A stretch of 64,000 bases of DNA, taken from Peptoniphilus gorbachii (GTDB lineage: Bacteria; Bacillota; Clostridia; Tissierellales; Peptoniphilaceae). Below, one piece after another: positions 17,258 through 26,738 of this stretch. The position numbers and the translations under genes are program-made. Location: assembly GCF_016908115.1 (NCBI RefSeq), contig NZ_JAFBDH010000001.1, forward strand, positions 248,001 through 312,000, written 5' to 3'. The stretch's first letter is position 1. Every line of letters begins with the position of its first letter. The notes beneath the pieces are model-generated. The model was not told the DNA's origin, did not search any database, and saw nothing but the letters and a program-made list of their open reading frames with translations.

Positions 17258-17378
17258 ACAGATATTCTCTGGATACTTTAGAATCACATGATAAAGGTAT
17301 TCTTAAACTGGGTACAAAAAACTAAGCCCTCCTAAAAAAGGACATCCAATTATTTGTTCCCACTATCAAATTGACAGT

Positions 17379-17402
17379 TTATTTAAGAATACCTTGCTGC
17401 AT
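17379..17402 (-). CDS. Seven-codon upstream leader peptide MQQGILK
   Basis: ATG at 17402, AAAGGAG 9 bases upstream, TAA at 17379. The frame covers one arm (GGTATTCTTAAA) of the long inverted repeat, so a ribosome on it would block that hairpin. Size and place resemble leader peptides of ribosome-mediated attenuators. No independent proof of translation. Confidence 0.5.
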   Translation of the reverse strand: MQQGILK

Positions 17403-17433
17403 ATTTATTAACTCCTTTTAAATAGATACTTAA

Positions 17434-17462
17434 ATAATAGCACGTAAGAGCATATTTGTAAA
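17434..17462 (-). promoter_or_regulatory. Promoter for tet(M) leader transcript
   Basis: TTTACA (17457-17462) and TATTAT (17434-17439) on the minus strand are exactly 17 bases apart, upstream of the leader peptide and hairpins. Confidence 0.7.
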
Positions 17463-17531
17463 GGAATCTCCAATTTTTTATCAAAGAGAGTACGTGATTA
17501 CAAAATAGCTGTAATAATGTACCAATATTTG

Positions 17532-18449
17532 TTATTCTATAATCTTCCAATTACTCCCGTTCTTTTCAAGTACCAAATCAAATTGAGATACCTGCGTTGC
17601 TTTGGTCTGCTGGTCGATATACTCCACTGTCAGCGATACCGTGACTTGATTATCCTTACGATTGTGAATAGGATTTACCAGTTCTTGAAAGATGTACTCT
17701 TTTCCGATTGGTTTTAATATCCCGTCATTCACATAGTAGGAAAGTTCACTGGCTGTCGCTGTAGGATAGAGCTTGAAGAACGTCGTTAAAAACTCATTGA
17801 TTTCATTGGTTGTAATGGAATCAACCGTCCCCTCACTTTCAATGGCTTTTGGTTTATAACTTGATTTCTTAGGTATGTTGGTAATGGTCGGATTCTTAAC
17901 CAGTACCATATTTCCAGAACCATCTACATAGACACTCACTATATAAGCAGAGTGGACGGTCTTTGTATTTTCTCCCTCTGTAATGAGCTGGTCTACACTG
18001 TAGGTTACATTAAACTCATTGTCGCCAGTTGGCTCTACCGTCCATATCTGAAATCCTCTTACAGAAGACGATACAGGAATATCTTTGCGTACTGTATCAA
18101 CATTGAGAGCTTGAAGTTCATCTGTCAGATAGCCTTTTAGACTTTCCATTCGATTATCAATGGACTTATCGGATTGCTCCCATGAATAGTAGACTTTCGC
18201 AAAGTTCTCTACAAAATTTTCTACATGATGAGTATCAACGTATTCCTTTTCTATGATAGTTGTTTCGTGAATAGTATGAGTATCTATAGCTGTAAAGTGC
18301 TTGAATATCGCAAAGCTGAAACTAAGCCCTAAAAGTACCCACAAGGCAATCACAACCTTTTTATGAGGATTGACCTTATAGTAGACACGAGGTTTCTTTT
18401 CCTTTGGTATCTGTTTTTCTTTATTCTGATTTTTTCTAAATTTCATCAT
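17532..18449 (-). CDS. orf13: Conjugal transfer protein Orf13 (TcpC/VirB8-like)
   Basis: I start at the ATG at 18449, behind GAAAGGA, giving 305 residues. A basic N-terminus and one membrane segment (about 31-48) precede two NTF2-like periplasmic-type domains (about 70-190 and 205-305), the TcpC/ConC arrangement. TcpC is an outer-face scaffold of the Gram-positive conjugation channel. Its first codons follow the orf14 stop. Confidence 0.93.
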   Translation of the reverse strand: MMKFRKNQNKEKQIPKEKKPRVYYKVNPHKKVVIALWVLLGLSFSFAIFKHFTAIDTHTIHETTIIEKEYVDTHHVENFVENFAKVYYSWEQSDKSIDNRMESLKGYLTDELQALNVDTVRKDIPVSSSVRGFQIWTVEPTGDNEFNVTYSVDQLITEGENTKTVHSAYIVSVYVDGSGNMVLVKNPTITNIPKKSSYKPKAIESEGTVDSITTNEINEFLTTFFKLYPTATASELSYYVNDGILKPIGKEYIFQELVNPIHNRKDNQVTVSLTVEYIDQQTKATQVSQFDLVLEKNGSNWKIIE

Positions 18450-18463
18450 TAAATCTTCCTTTC

Positions 18464-19465
18464 TCATTGTTTGATTCGTCCTGCTCCCACTAAATGCTGT
18501 TGCCAGTAGGGGCTTGTTAAGTCGGCATAACCGATTGGGTCGCCTGCATGAAACATACGGTTATTGCCAAGGTATATCCCAACATGAGTAATATAAGAGC
18601 CAGCGTTATAGGTAGAATGAAAGAAAACCAAATCGCCAGCTTGTGCTTCCGATAGTGGGATATGCTGGGTCACATCATATTGCTGTTGTGCGGTTCGTGG
18701 TAAGTTAATTCCAGCTTTTCCATACGTCCATTGTGTCAGTCCGCTACAATCAAAAGAAGTAGTCGGGGAAGCTCCACCGTAAACGTATCGCCAGCCCTCA
18801 TATTTCAGTGCTTCGTCCATGATGGCTTGTACCGTATCATCATCAAACTCTGTTGTGACAAGATACTGCGTTACCAGTTGCACATAAAACATATTGCCAT
18901 AGTTGTATCGCCAGCCCCCATTGATAGGTATGGCTATGGGATTGGGGTAAGACACTTTTTCGCCACCTGAATACTCTTTTGAGAAACTTTGAGCCAGTTC
19001 AAAGGTATATTTATTTCCACGATTAGCCACATACCCTAAGAAACCACCACCATAATTGTAGGACTGGATAACCGATTCTAAATCTACACTGAGCCTTTCG
19101 CTACTGGCTAATAATTCACTGAAATACTTCACACCTTGCTTAATGGATTCTTCTGTACTCAATGAATTAGGTGGAAGACCGAGGGATTCCGAGGACTGCA
19201 TAACATCTTCCGCAGTACCGCCCGATTCCACCTGTATAATCGCAAGAAGTATGTTGACATATTCTTCAACGCCATATTCTTTGGCATATTTTTCTACCAT
19301 AGGCTTATGAGCCAGCACTTCTGCGGAAACATTCACACCTCCATAATGAATATTGGAAATTCCGCTGTCCTGTTCATCTGAAAATAAAATGGCAACAAAC
19401 AGAAGCAGTGAGAAGACCATCAAGAATAATCCAGAACCACCAATCACTAAAGTTTTCAACTTCAT
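18464..19465 (-). CDS. orf14: Conjugation cell-wall hydrolase Orf14 (lysozyme-like plus NlpC/P60)
   Basis: The 333-residue protein has a membrane anchor (about 8-28), a lytic transglycosylase/lysozyme-like domain (catalytic Glu in IIQVESGG, about 70-200) and a C-terminal NlpC/P60 peptidase with Cys in SFDCSGLTQW, His in ITHVGIYLG and a final polar residue in FHAGD. It opens peptidoglycan for the conjugation channel. It overlaps orf15 by four bases and orf13 is directly downstream. Confidence 0.95.
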   Translation of the reverse strand: MKLKTLVIGGSGLFLMVFSLLLFVAILFSDEQDSGISNIHYGGVNVSAEVLAHKPMVEKYAKEYGVEEYVNILLAIIQVESGGTAEDVMQSSESLGLPPNSLSTEESIKQGVKYFSELLASSERLSVDLESVIQSYNYGGGFLGYVANRGNKYTFELAQSFSKEYSGGEKVSYPNPIAIPINGGWRYNYGNMFYVQLVTQYLVTTEFDDDTVQAIMDEALKYEGWRYVYGGASPTTSFDCSGLTQWTYGKAGINLPRTAQQQYDVTQHIPLSEAQAGDLVFFHSTYNAGSYITHVGIYLGNNRMFHAGDPIGYADLTSPYWQQHLVGAGRIKQ

Positions 19466-21639
19466 GGTTTCTTACCGACTTTCTTAATGGTGGCGGTTTT
19501 GATTGGTGGTCTACTTCTTGTATTTTGTAGTGGTACTCTTTGAACAGTAGACGGACGTTCTTTTGTGATTGGACGTTGTGAAGTTCTATCTGCTGTAGTG
19601 GTTGAAGTTGCTGGCTTTTGAACGGTTTTTTCTTGAACGGTATTGCCTTGGCGTTCCACTTTTGGACTTGAAAAATCGGACTTAACTGCTGGACGCTCTT
19701 GTTTGGCTTGTTGAGATTCCTTATATGAAGTCTGAATATTAGACTGTTTTGAGGTCTGTTCATCATGATATTGTTCTTGTCTTGTAGTCGGTCTTTCATG
19801 AACAGAAGAAGCAGGCTGTTTTTTCTGTTTGACCTGTTCCATTTCAGAGCGACGCTTCGCAATGGTTTTTCGCCTTTGTTCCTGCTGTTCCTTGCGTCCA
19901 CTGGCTCTGTCCGCTTTGGTTTGAGAAATACTACTGGTTAAATCACGGACATTCTCTTTTACTTTGGATTTTCCTTGATATACTGCATATCTTGCATTGG
20001 TCGGCAAATCTTTAACCTGTTCTTTCAAACCACTAGCAGTGTCTACCATTCTGTCTTTGGTATCAGCTACTGTACCGATGGTTTGACCGATACGTTTTCC
20101 AAGTGTTGATTTTTCCTTTCCGTCTGGTCGGGAGTGATCTGCTTGTGTCCTTGCAGAACTCCCCGAACCCGACTGTCCTTTTTTACCTGTAACAATGGCA
20201 GACCCAGCCCCTAGAGTAGTCATGGAACGTCCAAGTTTCCGCTGTAGACGGTGCATGTGAGCGTGCATAAGCATACGAGGTTTTCTCATCACACGACTTC
20301 CCACACTTTGAGAATCGTTACTCTGTAGAGAAAACATACTCATTAAATCGCCCAGCTTGAAGTAGATTCCTGCAAAGGTCACAATCTGTAGAAAAGCAAT
20401 CAAAAAGAACGGATAACCAGCCGATAAGGTATAGAGCATGGTTGAAATACTAAATGCTGTCGTAATAATCAATGTGATTCCAGCTCGTGTCAAAATGGTA
20501 TTAAAGAGCTTTGTTATGGCTCGTTTTGACATACCATCAAATGATGGAATCATGCTTAAAATAAAGCTCACAGGCAGAAACATAGCATAGATGATAAAAA
20601 GTACCTGCGAGAAAATCATGATTCCTGTTAATAGGAATACAAATATGGAAATCCCAATATTGAAGACAAATAGGAAGAAGACTGTACCTAAACGGTTAAT
20701 GGTCTTTGTAATGGTTAGATTGGTATTGCTTCTGTCTTCAATTTCTTCCGCAACAATTTTTTCTCTGTCTTCGCCATTGTTGGAATCTGGGCTGGTGGAG
20801 AGCAGGCTTTCCACACGGTCAATACCGATACTTTCAATGTCTGAACTGTTGTATTGAAGCAGTAGCCACGGTTGCTGAACCTGTATGGAAAACAGGCTAT
20901 CTCTGATTAAGTCCACGCTGTCCTTGCCTTGACTATCGGAATGGGGCATGACAATCTTCGTGCCAAGTGATAAACTGGCATTACTGATGTCTGATGAAAA
21001 GTCATTGATTTTTTTAATGTAGTCGGGAGCGTAGGCAATAAAGGAAGCCGATAGGATAAACACCAGCACAAAATTCATAATGGCATGAATTGCCTTTGTG
21101 GTTTCTCTCTTTATCAGTCCCGTATAGGCAACATAAACCCCAAGAACCAAAATCAAGAGTAAGAGGAATCCAACATAGAAACCCTCTGTTGAAAATCCGT
21201 TTGCACTCACACCAGCTAAGGTCTGCATATTCTTACCAATGGAATCTGCTGTAGCGGAAATGAAGTCTAAGGAATAGGCTTCCTGTACTAAGTAACCTGT
21301 CGCATTGGAAACATACAAACTGATTGTCCAAATAAAATTGGTAATGGCATATAGTCCATACATGACCTGTTTTCCAATCCCGTCCGACCAGTTCCACGGA
21401 AGCCAGCCCCAGCTATTATCCACATAAAAATCCAGTTGATAGTTTTCAAGTGGGTATCGGCTGTATTCATTTGCCACATTGACCGTATCATCTACCAAGC
21501 CCGCAGCTTGAACCACCGTTCCCAGCATGGCTAAAAGAAAAATGGCAATCACAAGTGTGAAAGCCACTGTCATTGCCACTTTACCTAGACGTTTCAGCGT
21601 CCAGTTTGATTTTATTCTGTTTACTATTGATGGTTTCAC
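19462..21639 (-). CDS. orf15: Conjugation channel membrane protein Orf15 (VirB6-like)
   Basis: This 725-residue protein has an N-terminal signal-like segment, about seven to eight membrane segments up to about residue 430, then a long cytoplasmic tail rich in Gln, Lys, Arg, Ser and Thr that is likely disordered. It is the Orf15/ConG-type polytopic subunit of the Tn916 channel. It lies two bases after orf16 and overlaps orf14. Confidence 0.93.
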   Translation of the reverse strand: MKPSIVNRIKSNWTLKRLGKVAMTVAFTLVIAIFLLAMLGTVVQAAGLVDDTVNVANEYSRYPLENYQLDFYVDNSWGWLPWNWSDGIGKQVMYGLYAITNFIWTISLYVSNATGYLVQEAYSLDFISATADSIGKNMQTLAGVSANGFSTEGFYVGFLLLLILVLGVYVAYTGLIKRETTKAIHAIMNFVLVFILSASFIAYAPDYIKKINDFSSDISNASLSLGTKIVMPHSDSQGKDSVDLIRDSLFSIQVQQPWLLLQYNSSDIESIGIDRVESLLSTSPDSNNGEDREKIVAEEIEDRSNTNLTITKTINRLGTVFFLFVFNIGISIFVFLLTGIMIFSQVLFIIYAMFLPVSFILSMIPSFDGMSKRAITKLFNTILTRAGITLIITTAFSISTMLYTLSAGYPFFLIAFLQIVTFAGIYFKLGDLMSMFSLQSNDSQSVGSRVMRKPRMLMHAHMHRLQRKLGRSMTTLGAGSAIVTGKKGQSGSGSSARTQADHSRPDGKEKSTLGKRIGQTIGTVADTKDRMVDTASGLKEQVKDLPTNARYAVYQGKSKVKENVRDLTSSISQTKADRASGRKEQQEQRRKTIAKRRSEMEQVKQKKQPASSVHERPTTRQEQYHDEQTSKQSNIQTSYKESQQAKQERPAVKSDFSSPKVERQGNTVQEKTVQKPATSTTTADRTSQRPITKERPSTVQRVPLQNTRSRPPIKTATIKKVGKKP

Positions 21640-21641
21640 AT

Positions 21642-24089
21642 TTACACCTCTTTTCGCACAGGTGGTCTGGTATCAAAGGCATGGAGCAGTTCTTCAAATA
21701 CAGGGTGGAACTGTATCACACCGACACGACCATATAAATCACTGATAAGGCATTGCCCGTTTTCCAAATCACGCAATCGCTTCTGATTGTTTTCGTCCTC
21801 TGGGTCTACACCAAAAAAGGCTAAGGTCTTTTTAATCTCGTTAAGGTCAGTGGAACGAAATGCAAATTTTAAGCCGAGGTTATTTTTCAGTTTTTCATCT
21901 AAGAGGTCGTCTGTATTTTGGGTCACGAAATATACCCCAGCGTTCATAGCACGACCAGCCCGAACCAGCTTCATAGATAGTGTTTTTCCTTGTGCTACCT
22001 GTAAAAAGCTCCATGCTTCGTCTAAATCTACAATCTTGAAAATGCTTCGGTCTGTATGGATAAAGTCTAAAGCAAAGGTACTAATGACAATCAGCATAGC
22101 AACGGATAAAAGCTCCATAGTGGTATATTCCTCAAAGGAAGTTTCCTTGTCGGGAAGTACCAAGTCCGCAACCTGTATAATGTTCAGTTGTTTTTCTAAG
22201 CTGATAGACTGCTCCACATAACCATTACTGAATAATAAATGTGCAAAGTCATAGTCTGTAAAACTTTCGATATGGTCGGCTATACTGGTACTTAGTGGCG
22301 TATTCTCAACCCGTAATTCCTCAATCACTTTCATCAACCCTCGTACTTCACTATTGGTTACTGCACGAATGGCTTTTCTAAGGATTGGGAAGCGTTCCCC
22401 ATCACGAGAGGAAATCCCCGTAAGGAACGTCAAAATGTCGATTGCCAGTGATTCAGAATCTTTGGGATTTTTCATAATCACGTAAGGGTCAAGTAAGCCT
22501 TTATTTTTCTCATCAGAAGTCAGATTGACAATATTAATTTCGTGAGCGATTTCTGGCAAGGTTTCTTTCCATCTGCCACGTTCCGCTTTCGGGTCAACAA
22601 TCACTGCTTGTGCCCCATAAAGCACTGCATAATAGACGATAAGGTTATTCGCAAAGGATTTTCCACCGCCTAGCGAACCTACAAAGGCAGACGCTAATGC
22701 ATTGGTTACTGAACCCTTAACCCCTTGACTGGCAAGAGCAGGTTTGAGGTAGACATTGCGTCCTGTATCTAAGCTATAGCCAACATAAATACCCTCATTT
22801 TCGCCAAGCATTTGAGTAGCACCGAAACCAAGTCCAGCTAAGAAATCAGAGGTTACATACTGAATATAGTCATTCATATAACGCTTGCTTGATGGTAAAA
22901 ATTCTTCATGTAAGCCCAGCATATCTCCAAATGGTCGTACCAACTTGACACTTAAATCGTCATAAAAATCTTTCACTTCATTACAACGACGTTTCAATTC
23001 GTCCAAGTCATTTGCGGAAACACGCACCACATAAGAGAGCTTATACATGGATTCCTTGCTTTGGTCTAAATTATTTTCCAGCTCATTGACACTTTCCAGA
23101 GCTTCCGCCACATTAGAGCTGGTTTCGTTATCACTTTGCCATGCGTGGTTATCTAGGTCTTTTAGTTCTTTCTTTTTATTACGAACGGTGCTTAGTGCTT
23201 TACGGTTTGCCACGATTTCCACATTCATAGAAGTATCAATCGGGAATGTAAATTGCTGTTGCTGGTAGTAGAAGATTTCAGAGGACGGAAAGTCCAATTC
23301 GCCGACAATGCTGTTGATGGTAAAGTACGCCACATAGACGGTTTCGTCTTCCTGTTGAATTTTTAGGTATCGCTGTTTTTCTTCCACCAGACAACGGGTC
23401 GGTTTAATAAGGTCATAATATTTAATCAGCGTTTCATTATCCAGCTTCTTCTTTGATAGATGGTACTCATAATCTTCATAAGCTGTACCTGTCTGTCCAT
23501 AAAGATGTTCAATCAGATAGCCGAAGTCGTCCTTATCCAGTCTACGGATTTTGAAACGACGAGAGATTTTATTTTCCAAGAGCTTTTCCATCTTCTGAAA
23601 ACGCAGGATTTCATCATTACTCATGCTGACAAAATCGCCCATTAGCTTATGGTTCACATCATAGACAAAATCAGACAAAGCATTTTTGGCTTCAACGGTA
23701 AGACTTTTCATAGAAAACTCTTGATCGTTGAGAAGCAACTTAAAGCCGATAAAGAAGCGGTAGTCCACTTGATTTTCGCCAATCATGGATATTAAAGCGT
23801 CTGTCTGTTGGTCGATTTTGTCATAGGCAATTACTTTGAGTTTGCCAGTTACTTCCTCTTTGGAACGTTCTTGTGCAGAACGTATGCTGGATTCTGTACT
23901 GATTTGTAGAGCATGAATCTTGCCATCACGATTTTGTGCGATAAGCTGTCTGAAAGAATCATGCACTTGTATTTTCTGTTCTGGACTTAGGAATGAGTAA
24001 TTGTAAGGAATAAGCTCATAATAGGCGTAACATTCGCCATCTTTATTCCAGACCAGATTATTTTCAATGTATTTAATTGGATATGCCAT
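21642..24089 (-). CDS. orf16: Conjugation ATPase Orf16 (VirB4/ConE-like)
   Basis: The ATG at 24089 follows TTAGGAG and gives 815 residues, the Tn916 Orf16 length. The C-terminal half is an HerA/VirB4 ATPase: Walker A GSLGGGKSFANN (about 463), Walker B region FKIVDLDEAWSFL and a later TQNTDDLL motif. It powers the mating channel. The first 17 bases of the gene overlap the end of orf17. Confidence 0.96.
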   Translation of the reverse strand: MAYPIKYIENNLVWNKDGECYAYYELIPYNYSFLSPEQKIQVHDSFRQLIAQNRDGKIHALQISTESSIRSAQERSKEEVTGKLKVIAYDKIDQQTDALISMIGENQVDYRFFIGFKLLLNDQEFSMKSLTVEAKNALSDFVYDVNHKLMGDFVSMSNDEILRFQKMEKLLENKISRRFKIRRLDKDDFGYLIEHLYGQTGTAYEDYEYHLSKKKLDNETLIKYYDLIKPTRCLVEEKQRYLKIQQEDETVYVAYFTINSIVGELDFPSSEIFYYQQQQFTFPIDTSMNVEIVANRKALSTVRNKKKELKDLDNHAWQSDNETSSNVAEALESVNELENNLDQSKESMYKLSYVVRVSANDLDELKRRCNEVKDFYDDLSVKLVRPFGDMLGLHEEFLPSSKRYMNDYIQYVTSDFLAGLGFGATQMLGENEGIYVGYSLDTGRNVYLKPALASQGVKGSVTNALASAFVGSLGGGKSFANNLIVYYAVLYGAQAVIVDPKAERGRWKETLPEIAHEINIVNLTSDEKNKGLLDPYVIMKNPKDSESLAIDILTFLTGISSRDGERFPILRKAIRAVTNSEVRGLMKVIEELRVENTPLSTSIADHIESFTDYDFAHLLFSNGYVEQSISLEKQLNIIQVADLVLPDKETSFEEYTTMELLSVAMLIVISTFALDFIHTDRSIFKIVDLDEAWSFLQVAQGKTLSMKLVRAGRAMNAGVYFVTQNTDDLLDEKLKNNLGLKFAFRSTDLNEIKKTLAFFGVDPEDENNQKRLRDLENGQCLISDLYGRVGVIQFHPVFEELLHAFDTRPPVRKEV

Positions 24090-24465
24090 AAAATTCACTC
24101 CTAACTGTCGTAATGGCTTCTTGTGGCTGGTTTCTGCCAAGGGTTACTTTTTTCCCTGCATAGGTCAGCTTTGGTCGCAGTGCATAAGCAATGACAGACT
24201 TCAAAAATCCATAAGGCTTTTTACCATCAAAGGTTTTTGTAGACATAAACCATGTGAAAGCCACAGGAATTCCAAAATATTTGAGAAATGCTCCCTCAAT
24301 CATGGAAAGAGGTGGCAAGTTGCCAAGTATCATAACCGCAAACAGTGACACGACAAACCACGTCATTTGCGTAAAGGTTATGGGAAACGGAAGTCTAAAA
24401 TCGTTGATGGAGTACAGCACTTTCTCAACAGACCAAATACTGGTATAGCTTCGTATTTTCTTCAT
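24073..24465 (-). CDS. orf17: Conjugal transfer protein Orf17 (TcpE family)
   Basis: Start at the ATG at 24465 (GAAAGGA upstream), 130 residues. Two membrane segments (about 28-46 and 57-72) and the block KTFDGKKPYGFLKS are characteristic of TcpE. It is a small membrane part of the transfer channel and overlaps orf16. Confidence 0.92.
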   Translation of the reverse strand: MKKIRSYTSIWSVEKVLYSINDFRLPFPITFTQMTWFVVSLFAVMILGNLPPLSMIEGAFLKYFGIPVAFTWFMSTKTFDGKKPYGFLKSVIAYALRPKLTYAGKKVTLGRNQPQEAITTVRSEFYGISN

Positions 24466-24478
24466 AGAATCAATCCTT

Positions 24479-24976
24479 TCAATAGACGATTTCAAAAATC
24501 CCATAATTGGTTGTGATAAAAGTTCCCGAAATTTCTAAATCACGACCATAGGATTCGTAATCAATATAGTTTTGAAGACTGGTTGGCACTTCGCCCAATA
24601 CTCCAGTTTCTTCAATGTAGTAACGTGCGACATCTGCCATATCATCACAATCCGAGTGAATGATAATATCCTCTTGATGTTCGCTTAGTTCCTCAATACT
24701 TGAAAAATGAGTGAGCAGAGCAGATAGCTCGGATTGTAGTTCCTCTGGCAACTCCGATACCATTTCCCATAGGCGATTGAGTTCGCCAATAGAAGTGTAT
24801 TCGTCAACCGTAAAGGGTAACTCATAATCGTGAATGGCGTATTCCTCGTATTCATCATTCAAGCCGATTTTCTCTTTGACTTCTTCAAAATCAATGGGAA
24901 AGGTAAACCAAGCACCGACTAATTCTCCTTCATTGTATTTACCTAAGTTGGCAATATAGACTTGCATATCGTCCAT
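24479..24976 (-). CDS. ardA: Antirestriction protein ArdA (Tn916 Orf18)
   Basis: The 165-residue acidic protein begins with VYIANLGKYNEGELVGAWFTFP, the typical ArdA start, and is rich in Asp/Glu throughout. ArdA mimics bent B-form DNA and blocks type I restriction enzymes when the element enters a new cell. It lies between orf19 and orf17 as in Tn916. Confidence 0.96.
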   Translation of the reverse strand: MDDMQVYIANLGKYNEGELVGAWFTFPIDFEEVKEKIGLNDEYEEYAIHDYELPFTVDEYTSIGELNRLWEMVSELPEELQSELSALLTHFSSIEELSEHQEDIIIHSDCDDMADVARYYIEETGVLGEVPTSLQNYIDYESYGRDLEISGTFITTNYGIFEIVY

Positions 24977-25092
24977 GTGTTCACGTCCTTTCTTTGTAGA
25001 GATTCAAAAATCCCTACCGCACTTCGTTTGGTGTACCATTCTTTTGCGGAACATAAGAAAACCACTTATATTCCACAAAATAACGGTTTAAT

Positions 25093-25314
25093 TTAAGCAC
25101 CGATAATGCGATTAAATAGCTCTAATAAAATGTCTTTTACTCCAGCAGCGTTGAACACCAAGCCCACCGCAATAATCGCAATGATGAGAAAGCCAATCAG
25201 TTTACTAAACTCACGCTTGAAGCCAAGATACAAGCCAATTACAACGATTGCTAAAAGTACCAGTGATTGAGCATTTGATAGAAACCAGTTATAAAGGTTT
25301 TGTCCAAAATTCAT
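25093..25314 (-). CDS. orf19: Small membrane protein Orf19 (TcpD-like)
   Basis: The 73-residue product has two membrane segments (about 15-30 and 37-54) separated by FKREFSK, the pattern of Tn916 Orf19/TcpD. It is thought to be a minor transfer-channel subunit. AAAGGAG precedes the ATG. Confidence 0.9.
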   Translation of the reverse strand: MNFGQNLYNWFLSNAQSLVLLAIVVIGLYLGFKREFSKLIGFLIIAIIAVGLVFNAAGVKDILLELFNRIIGA

Positions 25315-25356
25315 AAAAATGTTCTCCTTTCTGTATGCAGTGAATTTGTATTTAAG

Positions 25357-26532
25357 TTATTTTTTTGTCGTTATCACGTCCTGTTCTTTTACCGACTGTT
25401 GCTTTAAAATCTGCTTGTGTCGGTCTGTCAGTTTCGCATGGTCGAGAATGTCTTTCACAACCTGCGTCTGGTTAATTTCATCAAGTGTAATAGCAACCTT
25501 TAAGGTCGGGGCGACTTGATGAGATAGCCAGTTTAGTGTCCTTTGGAAAGAGTAAGGCTCTGGTTTTGTGGTTAGCTTTAATCGTTCACGATTGTTTCCA
25601 ATAAACCATGCCCATTCTTCATTGAGTTTCCAATCGGAACGTGCTTTTGAATCGTCCTTATCCACAAAGCGGATATACCGATTGATAATCTTAAAAGCTG
25701 TATGCTCTGGATTATCATAGACAAGTAAATCACGTACTGCATAATAGGCACGCTCATTTTTTAGTCGGATTTCAAAACGGTTTTTAACCTCTGCGTCTTC
25801 AATGGGAATATCATTTTTCTTGTACTGCTCATAGTCCTTTTCATAGATACAGAAATAGACTTCGCTTTGTAATGAACCGATATAAAGCGTGTTTCCCATA
25901 CATTCCTTTTCATCTTTGCGTACCAGTTCGCCACTGCGATAGCTCTTGAAACTGCGGAACACCGAAATACACTCTTCCTGTAGGCATTTTTCCGTCAGTG
26001 TGGGAATATTCAAAATCCCTGTTTTATCGTTGATGGCAAGGTCAAGGCGTTTCATCACGCCACCAGCCACCAAAGCGTCCATAAAGAACTCATACCAGCT
26101 TCTTTGTTGTGCTAGAAGATAGCTTTCAAATTGTCTGCACCCACGACCTTTTAATTCCACCAGAACACCTTTGTCTATCTCATGAGAGCAGAGAACGAAT
26201 ATATCGCCTAAGGCATAATGTTCTGAATAAGAATAAAAGCCATAGTCTTCATGAAGAAAATAGGAAAGTTTCAATTGCAATATTTCTTCAACCACATGCT
26301 GTACGTCCATTGTGGGAAAGCGAATCCTTACATAGTCAAAGAGCATTTCAAGTGGGGCATCGGGATTGAAGCGTTCCAGAGTTTCCCAAAGGGATTGTTG
26401 CAACTCGTCTGATGGCTTAACCTTGCCAGTTTCAATGTCGCTAAGATATTGCCTTGTAATGCCTGTAGCAATAGCCAGTCGGTTTTGAGATAGCCCATAA
26501 GCCAACCGTTTTTCCTTTAAATGCTGTATCAA
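25357..26532 (-). CDS. orf20: Relaxase/rolling-circle initiator Orf20 (MobT family)
   Basis: An N-terminal HTH_3 domain (RLAYGLSQNRLAIATGITRQYLSDIETGKVKPS) is followed by a Rep_trans-type replication initiation domain (about 70-330) with MKRLDLAINDKTG and the FKSYRSGEL tyrosine region. Orf20 nicks oriT for transfer and element replication. The frame is counted here from TTG (26532); the only ribosome binding site (GGAGGG) is about 20 bases upstream and fits a CTG at 26547 better, which would add five residues (start M/LNEQT). Confidence 0.94.
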   Translation of the reverse strand: MIQHLKEKRLAYGLSQNRLAIATGITRQYLSDIETGKVKPSDELQQSLWETLERFNPDAPLEMLFDYVRIRFPTMDVQHVVEEILQLKLSYFLHEDYGFYSYSEHYALGDIFVLCSHEIDKGVLVELKGRGCRQFESYLLAQQRSWYEFFMDALVAGGVMKRLDLAINDKTGILNIPTLTEKCLQEECISVFRSFKSYRSGELVRKDEKECMGNTLYIGSLQSEVYFCIYEKDYEQYKKNDIPIEDAEVKNRFEIRLKNERAYYAVRDLLVYDNPEHTAFKIINRYIRFVDKDDSKARSDWKLNEEWAWFIGNNRERLKLTTKPEPYSFQRTLNWLSHQVAPTLKVAITLDEINQTQVVKDILDHAKLTDRHKQILKQQSVKEQDVITTKK

Positions 26533-26547
26533 AGTTTGTTCATTCAG

Positions 26548-26738
26548 TTAAATCCCTCCAATTAAAAAAGGTATGTCAACTATTGAAGCTCATTTGACAT
26601 ACCACGAAATTTTCTAAACTCCTTGTAACCAAAGAATTTTCTGCTATTTTTTTGACTGTTTCCTGTCGATTTGTACCCCCCCTGTTAGATACGGGGGGTT
26701 AGGTGCTGGCGTGGCTATCGCCACACCAGCCAGCAAGA
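26548..26738. other. oriT: Origin of transfer region (oriT)
   Basis: The gap between relaxase and coupling-protein genes holds three nested palindromes: GGTATGTCAA/TTGACATACC (26570-26579, 26594-26603), ACCCCCC/GGGGGGT (26675-26681, 26693-26699) and GCTGGCGTGGC/GCCACACCAGC (26705-26730, one mismatch). In Tn916 oriT lies in this gap, and the C-run/G-run hairpin is also seen at the ICEBs1 oriT. The nick site itself is not assigned here. Confidence 0.85.

Larger units (their letters stand above)
17258..17531 (-). promoter_or_regulatory. tet(M) 5' leader region
   Basis: From upstream to downstream on the minus strand: a promoter (17434-17462), a 7-codon peptide frame MQQGILK (17379-17402) behind AAAGGAG, a long inverted repeat (arms 17375-17393 and 17296-17310, one arm with a 4-base bulge) that overlaps that frame, then orf12. 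This is the layout of a ribosome-controlled attenuator. Confidence 0.75.

Noticed and set aside
19374-19901. 175-codon frame overlapping orf14/orf15
   Set aside because: Alternative frame of the low-complexity tail of orf15; no start signals.
21787-22221. 144-codon plus-strand frame inside orf16
   Set aside because: Antisense to conserved ATPase motifs; shadow.
24977-25092. Very short frames between ardA and orf19
   Set aside because: About 20 codons with no clear binding site; cannot be told from chance.
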